Shown here piece after piece: positions 62,061 to 64,000 of a stretch of DNA of 64,000 nucleotides. Each line of letters starts with the position of its first letter. Positions within the stretch are counted from its first letter, which is position 1. The DNA is from Paenirhizobium daejeonense (GTDB lineage: Bacteria > Pseudomonadota > Alphaproteobacteria > Rhizobiales > Rhizobiaceae): the NCBI RefSeq assembly GCF_014280875.1, contig NZ_JACLAL010000003.1:124001-188000 (forward strand), in the 5' to 3' direction. Made by a program: the position numbers and the translations under genes. The notes under the pieces are model-generated. The model made no database searches, was not told where the DNA came from, and worked only from the letters and a program-made list of their open reading frames with translations.

Positions 62061-63905
62061 ATGGTGAATGCCACGAATGACGGCAATCCGCAGGCAGGCA
62101 ATGCAGTCCCCGTCCTTTCCGTGAGGGGGCTTACGACATCCTTCAGGATCGGCGACGAATGGCGCCCGGTGGTGCGCAACATGAGCTTCGACATCGCGCC
62201 GAAGGAAACGGTGGCGATCGTCGGGGAATCGGGTTCGGGAAAGAGCGTGACATCGCTCTCTGTCATGCGGCTTCTGCCGAAAGGTGCTAGCCGCATCGAA
62301 GGCAGCGTGCGCCTCAATGGCCGGGAACTGCTGACGCTCGACAGCGAGTCGATGCGCCGGGTTCGTGGCAACGACATTTCGATGATCTTCCAGGAGCCGA
62401 TGACCAGCCTCAATCCGATCTTTCCGATCGGCAAGCAGATTGCCGAGGCGATCACCTGCCATCGTGATATCTCTTCGGCTGAGGCGAAGTCAGAGGTGCT
62501 GCATCTTCTGGAGAAGGTCCGTATCCCGAACGCCAAGGGCCGCTTCGACGACTATCCGCACCAGTTTTCCGGCGGCATGCGCCAGCGTGTGATGATCGCC
62601 ATGGCGCTGGCGTCGAAGCCGAAGCTGCTGATTGCCGACGAGCCGACGACGGCGCTCGACGTGACGATCCAGGGACAGATTCTCGACCTGATCAAGCTGC
62701 TGCAGGAAGAGGAGGGCATGTCGGTTCTCTTCATTACCCATGACATGGGCGTGGTGGCGGAAGTGTCCGACCGCACGATCGTGATGTTTCGTGGCGAGGC
62801 GGTGGAAACCGGCACGACGGACGACATCTTCAATCGCGGCAAGCATCCCTATACGCGGGCGTTGCTCTCGGCGGTGCCGAAGCTCGGATCGATGGGCGGG
62901 CGGGAGCGCCCGATGCGTTTTCCGGTGATCGACATTTCGACCGGGCAGACCACCACACCGGAAACGGAGGCTGGAAGTGTCGACGAACGCAAGCGGCCGC
63001 TTCTGGAGGTGAAGAACCTGACGACGCGGTTCGACATCCGCTCGGGGCTCCTCGGCCGCAAGAGCGGGGCCGTTCATGCGGTGGAGAATGTTTCCTTCAA
63101 TCTGAGGGAAGGGGAGACGCTATCCCTCGTCGGCGAATCCGGCTGCGGCAAGTCGACGACCGGACGTTCGATCACGCGGCTGGTCGAGCCGACAGCCGGC
63201 CAGATTTCGCTCGATGGTTACGACGTTGTGCGGCTGGATCGCGGCTCGTTGCGCAAGATGCGTCGAAGCATCCAGATGGTGTTCCAGGATCCCTTCGCCA
63301 GCCTCGATCCGCGCATGAGCGTGGGATCGGCGGTGATGGAACCTTTCATCGAGCATGGTCTCGGCAGCAAGGCGCAGGCGCGGGAAAAGGCAGCAGGCCT
63401 TCTGGAGCGCGTGGGCCTGAAGGCCGACATGATGCGGCGCTATCCGCACGAGTTCTCCGGCGGCCAGCGCCAGCGCATCGCGATTGCCCGATCACTGATG
63501 CTTGATCCGAAAGTGATCGTCGCGGACGAGGCCGTGTCTGCACTCGACGTGTCGATCAAGGCGCAGGTTTGCAACCTCCTGCTCGACCTGCAGCAGAGCT
63601 TCAATCTCGCCTATCTCTTTATCTCCCATGACATGGCCGTGGTGGAGCGGGTGTCGCATCGGGTGGCGGTCATGTATCTCGGGGAGATCGTCGAGATCGG
63701 GCCTCGGCAGGCCGTCTTTGAGAACCCGCAGCATCCCTACACCCGCAAGCTGATGGCGGCGGTGCCGGTGCCGGATCCCGCTCGACGAAACGTGAAGAGA
63801 AACCTCTCGACGGATGAGATCAAAAGCCCTATCCGGCCTGTCGGGTTCGTGCCGCCGCAGCGGCAGTACCGCGAGGTGTCCGCCGGTCATCTCGTTCAGG
63901 TTTGA
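62061..63905 (+). CDS. Fused peptide ABC transporter ATP-binding protein (DppD-DppF/GsiA type)
   Basis: Two ATPase domains in 614 residues. First: [52 protein letters not shown]. Second (from about 320): [50 protein letters not shown], each with the HPYTR motif of oligopeptide ATPases. In the second Walker B region the usual DEPxSALD reads DEAVSALD, a known variant. ATG 62061 has CGGAG 7 bases upstream. The open frame from 61863 lies over the hydrolase gene. It powers the permeases encoded at 56825-58745. Confidence 0.94.
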   Translation: MVNATNDGNPQAGNAVPVLSVRGLTTSFRIGDEWRPVVRNMSFDIAPKETVAIVGESGSGKSVTSLSVMRLLPKGASRIEGSVRLNGRELLTLDSESMRRVRGNDISMIFQEPMTSLNPIFPIGKQIAEAITCHRDISSAEAKSEVLHLLEKVRIPNAKGRFDDYPHQFSGGMRQRVMIAMALASKPKLLIADEPTTALDVTIQGQILDLIKLLQEEEGMSVLFITHDMGVVAEVSDRTIVMFRGEAVETGTTDDIFNRGKHPYTRALLSAVPKLGSMGGRERPMRFPVIDISTGQTTTPETEAGSVDERKRPLLEVKNLTTRFDIRSGLLGRKSGAVHAVENVSFNLREGETLSLVGESGCGKSTTGRSITRLVEPTAGQISLDGYDVVRLDRGSLRKMRRSIQMVFQDPFASLDPRMSVGSAVMEPFIEHGLGSKAQAREKAAGLLERVGLKADMMRRYPHEFSGGQRQRIAIARSLMLDPKVIVADEAVSALDVSIKAQVCNLLLDLQQSFNLAYLFISHDMAVVERVSHRVAVMYLGEIVEIGPRQAVFENPQHPYTRKLMAAVPVPDPARRNVKRNLSTDEIKSPIRPVGFVPPQRQYREVSAGHLVQV

Positions 63906-64000
63906 CTGCGCGCCAAGTGGCATCGTTCCATCAAACAACCGTCATTGTCAGCGGTTAAGGCGATACTACATAGGGCACTGGTATCGTTCGACAGGGAGTT
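63906..64000. other. Window end after the fused ATPase gene
   Basis: I see no gene start, terminator or repeat in the last 95 bases. Confidence 0.4.

Overview
This window looks like chromosome or chromid DNA from an alphaproteobacterium of the Rhizobiaceae (Agrobacterium/Rhizobium/Ensifer/Shinella type). The evidence is its high GC content, its dense ABC-transporter operons with 1-8 base stop/start overlaps, and intergenic palindromes of the rhizobial RIME type and the GCATGTCG/CCGAAAA type. It also carries a PHA synthase-Pta-AckA operon of the kind known in rhizobia. I found 55 protein genes and no rRNA, tRNA, CRISPR array, insertion sequence or phage gene. No gene is visibly broken.

Layout. 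226-3259: pntAB, the proton-translocating transhydrogenase, closed by a clear terminator. 3337-5283: a LysR regulator divergent from a quinone-oxidoreductase-like dehydrogenase. 5347-17611: a probable L-fucose (or related 6-deoxy or L-sugar) catabolic locus. It has a CUT1 sugar ABC importer, a mutarotase, a Gfo/Idh/MocA oxidoreductase, an L-fuconate dehydratase, a 3-ketoacid-sugar SDR, an FAH-type hydrolase, a second enolase-superfamily dehydratase, a MaoC hydratase, an IclR regulator and a lactonase. 17645-20347: YnfA, a binding protein without a leader, and a CaiB-type CoA-transferase. 20560-29819: one long minus-strand unit with a potABCD-like importer, a serine hydrolase, two paralogous YtcJ-type amidohydrolases and a TetR regulator. 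30243-38216: amidase, M19 dipeptidase and a five-gene dipeptide importer.

38342-44126: a lone phnM, then ackA, a MaoC-Pta fusion and phaC (PHA and acetyl-phosphate metabolism). 44283-50122: a CecR/TetR regulator divergent from a YbhG/F/S/R-type ABC exporter in which both ATPase domains and one permease are one polypeptide. 50171-51166: a P1 peptidase. 51436-55178: an SsuABC/TauABC-type importer with an isopenicillin N synthase-like oxygenase. 55638-56713: a DJ-1/PfpI protein and a ribbon-helix-helix protein. 56825-63905: a split oligopeptide importer (SBP and permeases on minus, fused ATPases on plus) built around an M20 amidohydrolase.

Common thread: six different importers, most of them next to an enzyme that could act on the imported compound. 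The most interesting observations are a shared TAT(A/T)TGAAT site at four promoters of the fucose/CoA-transferase region, a palindrome that can hide the ribosome-binding site of the lactonase gene, the leaderless binding protein tied to a CoA-transferase by a TAATG overlap, and an in-frame exporter fusion that keeps a strong internal ribosome-binding site and start codon. I did not find a clearly new defence or mobile system.
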